Shown piece after piece: positions 17,675 through 25,812 of a stretch of 61,589 nucleotides of DNA; within the stretch, counting starts at the first letter, position 1; the number at the start of each line of letters is the position of its first letter. Where the stretch lies: NCBI GenBank assembly GCA_049314555.1, contig JBMOEW010000015.1, positions 1 through 61,589 on the forward strand, given 5' to 3'. Source of the stretch: REEB509 sp049314555. GTDB lineage: Bacteria; Pseudomonadota; Alphaproteobacteria; Caulobacterales; Aquidulcibacteraceae. The notes under the pieces were generated by a model. That model ran no database searches. It was not told the DNA's origin and saw only the letters and a list, made by a program, of their open reading frames with translations. Made by a program: the position numbers and the translations under genes.

Positions 17675-18712
17675 CTAGACTGTCTTCATGGGGCACAGGC
17701 CGAACTGGCCCGGGCAGATGCGTGATCCGGTTTCAGAACGCGGACCGCCGGGATGGGCGGCTGCATGCTCTACAAGGTCTGCGAGGGCGTCAATGAAGCC
17801 TTGTGCCGCGCCTAAGGCTGGCGCACGCAGGTAGTAGGGTACGCCGCGGGCGTGGGCGCGTTCGCCGTATTCTTCGTCCAGCTCCACCAAGGTCTCGATG
17901 TGCTCTGAGACAAAAGCGATCGGCGAAACGATCACGCCAATTTTGTCGTTTGCGGCCTGATCGATCTCTTCTTCGGTGGAGGGGCCAATCCACTTCAGGG
18001 GGCCAACCCGTGACTGATAGCAGATCCGGTGCTGCCAGGCGGCCGGCAGGAGCGGTCGAACCGCTTCCACCGTGCGTTCGACCTGCCATTGATAGGAATC
18101 ACCCTTGTTGATGGTTTGCTGGGGTAGTCCGTGGGCGGAAAACAGGACGCGGGGATTTTCGGGCCGGCCGCCTTTTTCCCAGGCCTGCAGGATGGCCGCG
18201 GCGTGGGCTTGGGCAAACTTGGTGCCCGAAGGATAACAACAGAGGGTGGCAGTGACGGGGGCGCCGGTTTTGGCCCAAGCTTCGATGGCTGAGCTGGTGG
18301 TGGTGGAGGAAAACTGCGGATAAAGCGGGGCCAGGATGGTTTCTGTTGCGCCCCAGGCTTTGACTGCTTTGGCGGTTTCTTCCGCGAACGGCTTCCAATA
18401 CCGCATGGCGATGAACACCTTCACGGCCGCGTTTGGAAACCGGCCGGCCAGTTCCCGTTCCAAGGCCACAGCCTGCGCCTGCGTTTGCGGCACGATGGGC
18501 GAGCCGCCGCCCATTTTGGCGTAGTTGGCTCTGGCTGATTTTGCTCGGGTAGTGGAAATCAAGCCTGCGATCAACAGGCGGATCGGCGCGGGGGCAGCGA
18601 TGATCCATTTGTCGTTGAACAGGTTGAAGAGGAACGGGCGAACGGCTTCTTGGCCATCCGGACCGCCCAAGTTGAACAGAACTACGGCGATCCGCTTTTG
18701 CTGCGCTGTCAT
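17675..18712 (-). CDS. hemH: Ferrochelatase
   Basis: This enzyme inserts ferrous iron into protoporphyrin IX to make haem. The 345-residue product has the family motifs LFNLGGPDG, GSPIVPQTQ and LFSAHGLPQ with the metal-binding histidine H194, plus the SEHIETLVELDEEY acidic face. Cysteines at C158/C159, C231 and a C-terminal pair (C333, C340) fit the [2Fe-2S]-containing ferrochelatases known from Caulobacter and relatives. Which residues bind the cluster is not proven here. The ATG overlaps the hemE TGA (ATGA), so this start is preferred over one six codons earlier. Confidence 0.95.
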   Translation of the reverse strand: MTAQQKRIAVVLFNLGGPDGQEAVRPFLFNLFNDKWIIAAPAPIRLLIAGLISTTRAKSARANYAKMGGGSPIVPQTQAQAVALERELAGRFPNAAVKVFIAMRYWKPFAEETAKAVKAWGATETILAPLYPQFSSTTTSSAIEAWAKTGAPVTATLCCYPSGTKFAQAHAAAILQAWEKGGRPENPRVLFSAHGLPQQTINKGDSYQWQVERTVEAVRPLLPAAWQHRICYQSRVGPLKWIGPSTEEEIDQAANDKIGVIVSPIAFVSEHIETLVELDEEYGERAHARGVPYYLRAPALGAAQGFIDALADLVEHAAAHPGGPRSETGSRICPGQFGLCPMKTV

Positions 18713-19758
18713 GGTTGGCCTTTGACCCATTGAACCAAAGCCGCAACGTGCTCTGGTTTGGCGTCTGGCGTGATGCCATGGCCAAGATTGAAGATGTGGG
18801 GCGCGCCGGTGAAGCTGTCCAACACTGCTTGGGTGGCTTGGCGCAGGGGCTCACCGCCGATGACCAGCAGTTGCGGGTCCAAGTTGCCTTGGAGCGCTGT
18901 GCCGGACCGTGTCTGTGCCTGCGCCCAACCTGCCGGCATGCTGGTATCCAAGCCAAGGCCATTGAACGCTAGGCTTTGGGCGTAGGTGGCGAAGTTTGCA
19001 CCGGCACCGCGCGGAAAACCGATCAGGGGCGTTGTCACGCCCAGGTCTTGGAGGCGTTGCAGGAGGCTATGGGTGGGCTGGATCACGAGCCGCTGGAACA
19101 GCGCTGGCGAAAGGCCTTCTGCCCAGCTTTCAAACAGCTGGAGGCATTCGGCACCGGCCTTGGCTTGGGCTGCCAAATGCTGCGCGGTAGCTTCGACCAG
19201 CACGGCTAGAAGCGCATCCACATCATCGGGGCGTTGGAGGGCTGCGCGGCGGGCGCGGTCTTTATCGCCGCCCTCGCCTTGCAGCATATAGGTGGCGACC
19301 GTCCAGGGGGCGCCGGCAAAGCCAATCAGGGTTACGTGCTTTGGCAACGCGGTCGTGAGGCGTTCAACCGTTTCATAAACTGGGGCCAGGCGCTGGATGG
19401 CTTTTTCGATATCGTCAAACTGCCAGTGTTGTTGTTCGATCAGGGGTTCCAGCCTGGGGCCTTCGCCTTCCACAAACCAGACCTTGCGACCCAAGGCATC
19501 GGGCACCACCAGGATATCTGAAAACAGGATCGCTGCATCCAAATCAAAGCGCCGCAGCGGCTGCAAGACGGCTTCTGTGGCGAGCGACGGCGCGTAGCAA
19601 AAATCCAGAAAGGTCTTCGCTCGTGTGCGGATCTCTCGATATTCGGGCAAGTAGCGGCCCGCTTGGCGCATGATCCAAATCGGAGGGCGCGGTAACGCTT
19701 CGCCTTCCAAGACCCTTAGGAGCGCTTTTTGGACCGTCGGGCGCTTTTGTCCCGTCAT
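18709..19758 (-). CDS. hemE: Uroporphyrinogen decarboxylase
   Basis: This enzyme decarboxylates uroporphyrinogen III to coproporphyrinogen III. The 349-residue protein has the two signature regions PPIWIMRQAGRYLPEYR (about 25-41), with the substrate-binding arginines, and GFAGAPWTVATYMLQG. ILFSDILVVPDALG carries the catalytic aspartate. The length is normal. It is the first gene of hemE-hemH-hemJ and abuts the putative replication origin. AAGG lies 8 bases before the ATG. In Caulobacter the hemE promoter sits inside the origin, which makes this arrangement directly comparable. Confidence 0.97.
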   Translation of the reverse strand: MTGQKRPTVQKALLRVLEGEALPRPPIWIMRQAGRYLPEYREIRTRAKTFLDFCYAPSLATEAVLQPLRRFDLDAAILFSDILVVPDALGRKVWFVEGEGPRLEPLIEQQHWQFDDIEKAIQRLAPVYETVERLTTALPKHVTLIGFAGAPWTVATYMLQGEGGDKDRARRAALQRPDDVDALLAVLVEATAQHLAAQAKAGAECLQLFESWAEGLSPALFQRLVIQPTHSLLQRLQDLGVTTPLIGFPRGAGANFATYAQSLAFNGLGLDTSMPAGWAQAQTRSGTALQGNLDPQLLVIGGEPLRQATQAVLDSFTGAPHIFNLGHGITPDAKPEHVAALVQWVKGQP

Positions 19759-20120
19759 GCTTCAAACCTTTTGGTTGAATGAAAATTGGATTGAACGGGA
19801 TGTAGAGGGGCAAACAGTTGGGGGAAAGCTGGCGGGAGGTCGCGGCTGCATCAGTTGGGGGCGGAGTCAAGCCACCGCAAAAGTCCATGGTTAACACGCG
19901 TTCACCATGATTCCTGGCGGAGCAAGTGATTCTGAGGGGGTTGTTTGGGAGCTTGTGGATAGCCTGTGGATTGAAGCTGGGTAAGTGACCAATTGTTCTC
20001 AAGGGTGCAGTATGTCACGGATCGGGGGTGGCTTATCCCCTTTTTGTCCACAGCTTGTCCTCCGGGGGTTGGGGCCTTTGCGGCGGGCACGGTGTTTTGT
20101 GGTGAGAAAGCGATTCTGTT
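19759..20120. other. oriC: Putative chromosomal replication origin (oriC)
   Basis: This 362-base non-coding gap separates divergent hemE and ppsR, the site of the mapped origin in Caulobacter and Rickettsia. It holds four DnaA-box-like 9-mers: TGTGGATAG at 19954, TGTGGATTG at 19965, TTATCCCCT at 20033 and TTGTCCACA at 20044. Two of these match the consensus at 8 of 9 bases and two at 7 of 9. An AT-rich segment at 19761-19796 has about 31% GC and could be the unwinding element. Four GANTC sites lie at 19864, 19909, 19928 and 20112. An inverted CtrA-like pair lies at 19886-19909. Function as the origin is inferred from context. Confidence 0.8.
19886..19909. promoter_or_regulatory. Inverted pair of CtrA-like half-sites in the origin
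   Basis: Arms CATGGTTAAC and GTTCACCATG are complementary at 9 of 10 bases around a 4-base centre. The left arm contains, in reverse, a perfect TTAACCAT, the CtrA half-motif reported for Caulobacter and other alphaproteobacteria. The right arm contains TTCACCAT, one mismatch away. A GANTC methylation site overlaps the right end. CtrA binding is inferred. Confidence 0.55.
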
Positions 20121-20948
20121 ATGACGCAAGCCTTTGGCGTCTATTTTCATGTGCATTTGGTGTCGGATTCCACCGGTGAAACGCTGGCCGGGGTGCTGCG
20201 GGCCTCTGTGGCGCAATTCGACAACATTTTCCCGATCGAGCACTCGTACTTCTTGATTCGTTCCGTTCGCCAGATGGACCGCGTGCTGCGAGAGGTCGAA
20301 AATGCGCCGGGGGTGGTGCTTTTCACGATCACCAATCTTGAGAACCGGGCGCGGTTGGAAGCCAAATGCAAGGAACTGGGGGTGCCGTGTGTTGCGGTGC
20401 TGGACGCCGTGCTGGAGCCGATGACGCGGTATTTGGGCTTGCAACAGAACAAGCGGGTGGGCTCTGGGCGCACGCTTGATGCCGAGTATTTCCGTCGGAT
20501 CGACGCGTTGAACTTCGCCATGGAGCATGACGACGGCCAGGCGGTGGTTGAACTGCGCGACGCGGAAGTGATCCTGGTGGGGGTGAGCCGAACCTCCAAG
20601 ACGCCAACATGTGTGTATCTGGCCAATCGCGGGGTGAAGGCTGCCAATGTGCCGATCGTGCCGGGGGTGCCCTTGCCCGATGAATTGTTTCGGGAAAATG
20701 GGCCGCTGGTGGTGGGGCTGACGGTTTCGGTGGACCGGCTGGTGCAGGTGCGACGCAACCGGCTGACGGCCATGAACGAAAACCGGCCTTCGAGCTATGC
20801 AGAAGACGAAGCCGTGCGGGAGGAAATTCGCAACGCGCAGCGCTTGTATGATCGCCACGGTTGGCCGGTGATCGATGTGTCGCGGCGGTCGGTGGAAGAA
20901 ACCGCGGCGGCGGTTTTGAACCTTTTGGCGGAACGAGGTTTGTTGTGA
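20121..20948 (+). CDS. ppsR: PEP synthase / pyruvate,phosphate dikinase regulatory protein (DUF299 kinase-pyrophosphorylase)
   Basis: This bifunctional serine/threonine kinase and phosphorylase switches PEP synthase or pyruvate,phosphate dikinase on and off. The 275-residue product shows the family N-terminus FHVHLVSDSTGETL and the P-loop-like GVSRTSKTPTCVYLANRG followed by NVPIVPG. It is the ortholog type of the gene immediately right of the origin in Caulobacter and Rickettsia. It reads away from the putative origin. The maf start overlaps its stop (GTGA). The target enzyme is not in the window. Confidence 0.93.
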   Translation: MTQAFGVYFHVHLVSDSTGETLAGVLRASVAQFDNIFPIEHSYFLIRSVRQMDRVLREVENAPGVVLFTITNLENRARLEAKCKELGVPCVAVLDAVLEPMTRYLGLQQNKRVGSGRTLDAEYFRRIDALNFAMEHDDGQAVVELRDAEVILVGVSRTSKTPTCVYLANRGVKAANVPIVPGVPLPDELFRENGPLVVGLTVSVDRLVQVRRNRLTAMNENRPSSYAEDEAVREEIRNAQRLYDRHGWPVIDVSRRSVEETAAAVLNLLAERGLL

Positions 20949-21544
20949 GCGGGCGTCCTGTGATCTTGGCTTCTGGCAGTGCGATCCGGGCGCAGTTGCT
21001 GCGGGCGGCGGGGGTGGCGTTCAGCGTGGTGCGGCCGCCACTGGATGAAGAGGCGCTGAAGAACAGTCTGCGGGATGAAGGATTAGCCCCGCGGGATCAA
21101 GCCGACGCCTTGGCAGAGGCGAAAGCGTTGAGCGTGTCGAGGATCAAGCCGGGGCTTGTGATTGGGGCAGACCAGATGCTGGCGCTTGGCAAAGAAGCGT
21201 TCGACAAGCCGGGGGACCGGAACGCCGCGCGGGAGTCCTTGCGCCGGCTGCGGGGCAGGACGCACCACCTGATATCAGCGGTGGTGTTGGCGTTGGACGG
21301 GGTGGCGATCTGGAGGCACATCGAAACGCCGCGCTTGACCATGCGCGACTTTAGCGACGTGTTTTTGGAGGACTATCTGGATCAGGTGGGTGAGGCTGCC
21401 TTTGCCAGCGTCGGGGCCTATCAGTTGGAGGGGCTTGGGGTGCAGTTGTTCAACCGGGTGGACGGGGATTATTTCTCGGTTTTGGGTCTGCCGCTGGTTC
21501 AGCTTTTATCGATTCTGCGCCAGCACGGGGCGGTTGCGCCATGA
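20945..21544 (+). CDS. maf: Maf-family nucleotide pyrophosphatase
   Basis: Maf proteins hydrolyse non-canonical or modified nucleoside triphosphates and have been linked to septum inhibition. The 199-residue product begins with VILASGSAIRAQLLRAAGV, the family nucleotide loop, and has VIGADQMLAL and a central RLRGRTHHLISAVVL. The GTG start at 20945 overlaps the ppsR stop; an earlier in-frame start lies within ppsR and is unlikely. It is translationally coupled on both sides, to ppsR and aroE. Confidence 0.92.
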   Translation: MSGRPVILASGSAIRAQLLRAAGVAFSVVRPPLDEEALKNSLRDEGLAPRDQADALAEAKALSVSRIKPGLVIGADQMLALGKEAFDKPGDRNAARESLRRLRGRTHHLISAVVLALDGVAIWRHIETPRLTMRDFSDVFLEDYLDQVGEAAFASVGAYQLEGLGVQLFNRVDGDYFSVLGLPLVQLLSILRQHGAVAP

Positions 21545-22377
21545 GCGCGCCGCAGGTGTTTGCGGTGTTGGGGGATCCAGTTTCGCAGTCGTTGTCGCCG
21601 GCGATGCACAATGGCTGGTACCTCGATCACCGGATCAACGCTGCTTATGTCGCCTTGCGGATCAGGGCTGCGGATTCTGCGGCGGCTTTTCCGCTGCTGC
21701 GGGCGATGGGACTTTCGGGGGTCAACGTCACAGCGCCGTTCAAGGAGCTCGCGGCCAGCGTTAGCGACGTGCTGGAGCCGGCCATGCAAACGCTGCGCGC
21801 GGCGAACGTGCTGGCGTTTGATGACGATGGCACCACGGCTGCGTTCAATACCGATGCGCCGGGCTTTATCCTGAGCCTAGAAGATGGCGCGCCGGGGTGG
21901 CGGGAGCGAACCCGTCATGCGCTGGTGATTGGGGCCGGGGGCGCTGGGCGCGCGATTGCCTACGGCTTGCGCCAGGCGGGGGTTGAAACCATCACGCTTG
22001 TCAATCGAGACGTGGCCAAGGCGCAGGCCTTTGCATCGGCCATCGGCGCTCAGGCGCTTGGTTTGGATGACCTAGAGGCTGGCTTTGCTCAGGCCGATTT
22101 GATCGTGAACGCCACCAGCCTTGGCATGGGTGGTGGCGTGGCGGTATGGCCAGTTGGTGTGGTTGCACCCCATGCGATCGTGGCGGATGCTGTTTATGCG
22201 CCTTTGGAAACGGGGCTTTTGGCCGCGGCGCGGGCGCGCGGGCTTGCGGTTGTGGATGGGTTGGGCATGTTGATTGGTCAAGGCGCGCTGGCGTTTCAGC
22301 TTTGGTTTGGCGTGTTGCCAGATCGGGCGATCGCGCGGGAGCGTCTGATGCGGATCCTGGCGGAGCGCGGCGGATGA
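21541..22377 (+). CDS. aroE: Shikimate dehydrogenase
   Basis: This NADPH-dependent enzyme reduces 3-dehydroshikimate to shikimate in aromatic amino acid synthesis. The 278-residue protein has SQSLSPAMHN for substrate binding, GVNVTAPFKE with the catalytic lysine K68, the FNTDAPGF segment, and a Rossmann GAGGAGRAIAYGL. LGMLIGQGALAFQLWFG closes the C-terminus. The ATG overlaps the maf stop. FNTDAPGF has Ala where Gly is usual, a minor variation. Confidence 0.95.
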   Translation: MSAPQVFAVLGDPVSQSLSPAMHNGWYLDHRINAAYVALRIRAADSAAAFPLLRAMGLSGVNVTAPFKELAASVSDVLEPAMQTLRAANVLAFDDDGTTAAFNTDAPGFILSLEDGAPGWRERTRHALVIGAGGAGRAIAYGLRQAGVETITLVNRDVAKAQAFASAIGAQALGLDDLEAGFAQADLIVNATSLGMGGGVAVWPVGVVAPHAIVADAVYAPLETGLLAAARARGLAVVDGLGMLIGQGALAFQLWFGVLPDRAIARERLMRILAERGG

Positions 22378-22967
22378 TCATTCTGGGGCTAACGGGCTCG
22401 ATCGGGATGGGCAAATCCACGACGGCCCAAATGTTTCGAGACGAAGGGGTGCCGGTGTATGACGCCGATGCCGCGGTGCATGCCCTTTATGCGCCGGGCG
22501 GAGCCGCGGTTGCACCGGTGGGCGCGGCGTTTGCGGGGGTTGTGAAAGACGGGGCGATCGACCGTTTGGCCTTGCGGGCGGCGGTGGGCGGGGACCCGTT
22601 GGCATGGCAGCGGCTGGAGGCGATCGTGCATCCGTTGGTGCGCGAGGCGCAGATTGCGTTCCTAGACCAGGCCCGGCGGTCTGGGGCCAAAGTTGTGGTG
22701 CTGGATATTCCGCTGCTGTTTGAGAACGGCGGCCATAAGGCTGTGGATGGGGTGGTGGTGGTGACGGCCCCGCCGGCGGTGCAACGCCAGCGGGTGTTGG
22801 ACCGACCCGGCATGACCGAAGCCGTGCTTGCGGAAATCTTGGCCAAGCAAGTGTCTGACCCAGAAAAGCGGGCGATGGCAGACTTTGTGGTGAACACCGG
22901 CTTTGGGTTGACGGAGGCGCAGGCGCAGGTCCGCGCGATCCTGGACGCGCTCGCCGAAGCGAATTAA
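22374..22967 (+). CDS. coaE: Dephospho-CoA kinase
   Basis: This enzyme catalyses the last step of CoA synthesis, phosphorylating the ribose 3'-hydroxyl of dephospho-CoA. The 197-residue product starts MIILGLTGSIGMGKSTT (P-loop at about 8-16), followed by DEGVPVYDADAAVHALY and the VLDIPLLFENGG motif. The ATG at 22374 overlaps the aroE stop (ATGA); the longer open frame upstream is internal to aroE. The length matches the family. Confidence 0.95.
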   Translation: MIILGLTGSIGMGKSTTAQMFRDEGVPVYDADAAVHALYAPGGAAVAPVGAAFAGVVKDGAIDRLALRAAVGGDPLAWQRLEAIVHPLVREAQIAFLDQARRSGAKVVVLDIPLLFENGGHKAVDGVVVVTAPPAVQRQRVLDRPGMTEAVLAEILAKQVSDPEKRAMADFVVNTGFGLTEAQAQVRAILDALAEAN

Positions 22968-22992
22968 CGCTTGGCGCGAGCGGGAGGCCTGC

Positions 22993-23736
22993 ATGCGCGA
23001 AGTGGTTTTCGATACCGAAACAACCGGCCGAGAGGCCGAGGGCGGAGACCGGATCGTCGAGATTGGTTGCGTTGAACTGATCAAGCTTGCGCCCACGGGT
23101 TCGACGTTGCAGCGCTATATCAATCCGGCTGGACGCGACATTCCAGACGAGGTCGTGCGGGTGCACGGACTAACGAACGCGTTTTTGTCCAACAAGCCGC
23201 TGTTTAAAGACCCAGACGTTGTGGACGCCTTGATGGCGTTTTTGGGTGATAGCCCGATTGTGGCGCACAATGCCGAGTTCGATCGCCGGTTTTTGAACGC
23301 CGAGTTGGTGCGGCTTGGACGCGAGCCGCTGCCGTCCGAGCGGTTCGTGGATACGCTGGTGATCGCGCGCAAGAAATATCCGGGGGCATCCAACTCGTTG
23401 GATGCGCTGTCGCGGCGCTTTCAGCTCGACAAGGCCGGGTTTGATCTTGGCGACCGCAAAGGACCCGGCGGACATGGCGCGCTCAAGGACGCGCGGATGC
23501 TGGCGGAAGTTTATTTGGAGTTGCGCGGCGGCCGGGAGCAAAAGCTTGCGCTGGAGGAAGAGGGCGAGGCTGGTGCTGCGGACAGCGAAGGGGTGCGCCT
23601 GGAGGCGATTGTGCGGCGGGAGCGGCGGCCAAAGCCTTTGCAGGGCCGATTGACGCCGGCGGAGCGCGAGGTCCATGCCGGTTTTGTGGCAAAGCTTGGG
23701 GCGGAGGCGCTGTGGAAGAAGTGGCCGGCGGAGTGA
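22993..23736 (+). CDS. dnaQ: DNA polymerase III epsilon subunit (proofreading exonuclease)
   Basis: This is the 3'-5' exonuclease of the replicative polymerase. The 247-residue protein has DEDDh exonuclease motifs: D7/E9 in VFDTETTG, HNAEFDRRFLN (Exo II), and HGALKDA (Exo III) with the catalytic His and Asp. The C-terminal tail that would bind the alpha subunit is charged and variable. GGGAGG lies 5 bases before the ATG. It is the last gene of the rightward origin-proximal operon. Confidence 0.94.
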   Translation: MREVVFDTETTGREAEGGDRIVEIGCVELIKLAPTGSTLQRYINPAGRDIPDEVVRVHGLTNAFLSNKPLFKDPDVVDALMAFLGDSPIVAHNAEFDRRFLNAELVRLGREPLPSERFVDTLVIARKKYPGASNSLDALSRRFQLDKAGFDLGDRKGPGGHGALKDARMLAEVYLELRGGREQKLALEEEGEAGAADSEGVRLEAIVRRERRPKPLQGRLTPAEREVHAGFVAKLGAEALWKKWPAE

Positions 23737-23752
23737 CCCGCTGGCCGATGCG

Positions 23753-24394
23753 TTACCTGCTGCGGGTGCCACCGCCCCGAACGTCTACATCCGCGCCCAT
23801 CCAGCTGGACTGGGTGTAGGTGGAGCTGGCAAAGGCCTCGATCATTGCGCCCATCGAGGCCCCTGCCGTGACGCGTTCACAGCGTAGGTTATCTGCCGCC
23901 AGCATGCCACCCATCGATGCTTGCGCGTTCAGCTGGCGGCACGTGCCCTCGATGGTCAAAGCACCGCCCATGCTGGCTTCACTGTCTACCGTTTGGCATT
24001 GCAGCCCAGTCACGGTGACTTCTGCACCCATGGCCGATTCAAGGTCCAGGGCGTTGCAGGGGCCTGCGAGGCTTGCCTGCACCGAGGTGCCGCTGGAGGC
24101 CTCAAGGCTGTTGAGCGTTGGAAGGCTTATCGTCACCACGGCCTCGTAATCGCCGCGATCGCTGCGGCGGCTTTGGCGCGGCTCTATTCTCAGAGTGCCA
24201 TGGTCTGAGATGGTGGCGCGGAGGCGGTCTGCATCCCTGCCGGTGATCGCATAGGAGCTGGTGGGGGCGCGGGTTATCACCACCTGGTAGGGGCCAGATA
24301 CGGCAATGCGTTGGAAGCTTTCCGGCGTTTGAGCCGGTGCAGAGGTGGCGAGCGCTGCAATCAAGGCGGCTTGTGCCAATACGACGCGGATCAT
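23753..24394 (-). CDS. Exported DUF2807-type (GIN domain) beta-repeat protein
   Basis: This 213-residue protein has a signal peptide (residues 1-21, ending APAQT). It then has the FQRIAVSGPYQVVITRAP opening of the DUF2807 or GIN fold, a right-handed beta-helix-like repeat. Repeated S-M-G turns occur at about 120, 141, 160, 180 and 198, spaced 19-20 residues. Cysteines at 113, 133, 152 and 172 are in register with them. It is probably a periplasmic or surface protein of unknown role. GGGGAG lies 5 bases before the ATG. It lies downstream of and co-directional with secB but separated by 70 bases. Confidence 0.78.
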   Translation of the reverse strand: MIRVVLAQAALIAALATSAPAQTPESFQRIAVSGPYQVVITRAPTSSYAITGRDADRLRATISDHGTLRIEPRQSRRSDRGDYEAVVTISLPTLNSLEASSGTSVQASLAGPCNALDLESAMGAEVTVTGLQCQTVDSEASMGGALTIEGTCRQLNAQASMGGMLAADNLRCERVTAGASMGAMIEAFASSTYTQSSWMGADVDVRGGGTRSR

Positions 24395-24464
24395 TTTCGC
24401 TCCCCTGCCAGCTGATTGCTGGGTTTGTCTTTGGGATGCGTTGGCCGGTCGATTTGGATGCAGG

Positions 24465-24968
24465 CTACATTGGCGGTGGGCCGTCTGTGCCGCCCTCTGG
24501 CTTTTTGCGCGCGTTGAGTTCTGCCCAGTAGAGGGGGGTGAAGTCGATCGGGTTGATCAACAGCGGCGGATAGCCGCCCTCTCGGGTGATTTCGGCCAAC
24601 AGCTGCCGGCTAAAGGGGAACAGCAACCGTGGGCATTCGATCCATAGCAAAGGCTCGATATCGGCCCCGCGGACATTCACGAACTGGAACAAGCCGGCAT
24701 AAACGAGATCGGCAATGAAAAGTACGTCATCGCCGCGCTTGGCTTCCACGTGGATGCGCAAGTCCACCTCGTAGGCGTCGCCGTCGTTGCCGACCGGGCG
24801 AGATTTGACCTCCACGCCCATGTCGATCACGGGCTGGACATCCCCCTGGCGCGCAGCGGTCGCTGCCATGGGGTTTTCGAAGGACAGATCCTTTACGTAC
24901 TGCGCCATGACGCGCAGATGCGGAGACTCTGGGGGCTGGGCGCCTTCTGGCGGGCCGACTGTGGTCAT
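24465..24968 (-). CDS. secB: Protein-export chaperone SecB
   Basis: SecB holds secretory precursors unfolded and hands them to SecA. The 167-residue product contains QYVKDLSFENP, the EVDLRIHVEAKRGDDVLFIADLVYAGLFQ core and IECPRLLFPFSRQLLAEITREGGYPPLLINPIDF, all diagnostic. The start is the ATG at 24966-24968; an upstream in-frame Met would add a cysteine-rich stretch unlike the family. The origin-proximal location next to dnaQ and timA is usual in this class. Confidence 0.95.
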   Translation of the reverse strand: MTTVGPPEGAQPPESPHLRVMAQYVKDLSFENPMAATAARQGDVQPVIDMGVEVKSRPVGNDGDAYEVDLRIHVEAKRGDDVLFIADLVYAGLFQFVNVRGADIEPLLWIECPRLLFPFSRQLLAEITREGGYPPLLINPIDFTPLYWAELNARKKPEGGTDGPPPM

Positions 24969-25184
24969 TGTGTTGCGGCTTTCGTCTGCAATTACTGGCG
25001 CGTGCGCTAACATGGTCAGGCGGTGCCGGCAACTCAGGCATCGGTCGGTCAACAGGAGCTTTGGCTGGTTAACAGGGGCTCACTGGCGCCAATTGGGTTG
25101 GCGCACTATGTGCATTGCTGAGACTGTGACACAGTCATTGTTTGTTGTGCGCTTTTGCGCGTCTGATCACCCGGAGCATGCTCG

Positions 25185-25799
25185 GTGGAGAACCAGTGGG
25201 TCGAAATCGTGATCCTCGCCGCGGCCGCGGCATTCGTGCTGGCACGGCTGTACAGCGTTTTGGGTCGACGCACGGGGTCTGAACGGCCCAGCACACCGCC
25301 TGCCGCGCCGCGTCCAGCACCGGCGCAGGGCAGCGTGCGCGATCCTTTGGCAAAGCCTTCCCCTAGACTTGAGCCTGAATTTTCGGGCGCAGCCGGCTCT
25401 GGGCTTGGGCAAATTCAAATGGCGGACCCGTCGTTTGACCCGGCCCAGTTCGCGGGCAACGCGCGGGCTGCCTACGAAGCGATCGTGCATGCGTTCGGTG
25501 TGGGAGACCGGGACGCGCTGCGGCCTTTGCTGACGCCGCGGGTTTTTGACGCTTACGCCAAGGCGATTACCGAGCGTGAAGGCACGGGTGAACAGGGCCC
25601 AGAGCTGGTGCGCCTCAAGACGGCCGAAATCGTGGACGCCAATTTGTCTGACCAGATCGCTCGCGTGGTTGTGAAGTTCGAGGCCGAATTGGCACACGGG
25701 CTGCACGGCCTGCGGGACACGCTGGAAAAGTGGACCTTTGAACGCGATGTGCGCTCGCGCGATCCAACCTGGTTTTTGGCTAAAGTCGCTTCGGCCTGA
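25185..25799 (+). CDS. timA: Tim44-domain inner-membrane protein
   Basis: This 204-residue protein has one N-terminal membrane helix (about 5-22, EIVILAAAAAFVLARLYSVLG) and a Pro/Ala-rich linker. The Tim44-like domain follows from about residue 85 (QFAGNARAAYEAIVHAFGVGDRDALRPLLTPRVFDAY). It is the bacterial relative of the mitochondrial import motor subunit. It is divergent from secB, a conserved pairing in alphaproteobacteria. The start is GTG 25185. The role in bacteria is not settled; membrane protein quality or translocation are suggestions. Confidence 0.85.
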   Translation: MENQWVEIVILAAAAAFVLARLYSVLGRRTGSERPSTPPAAPRPAPAQGSVRDPLAKPSPRLEPEFSGAAGSGLGQIQMADPSFDPAQFAGNARAAYEAIVHAFGVGDRDALRPLLTPRVFDAYAKAITEREGTGEQGPELVRLKTAEIVDANLSDQIARVVVKFEAELAHGLHGLRDTLEKWTFERDVRSRDPTWFLAKVASA

Positions 25800-25812
25800 T
25801 CAACGGCGGGTC

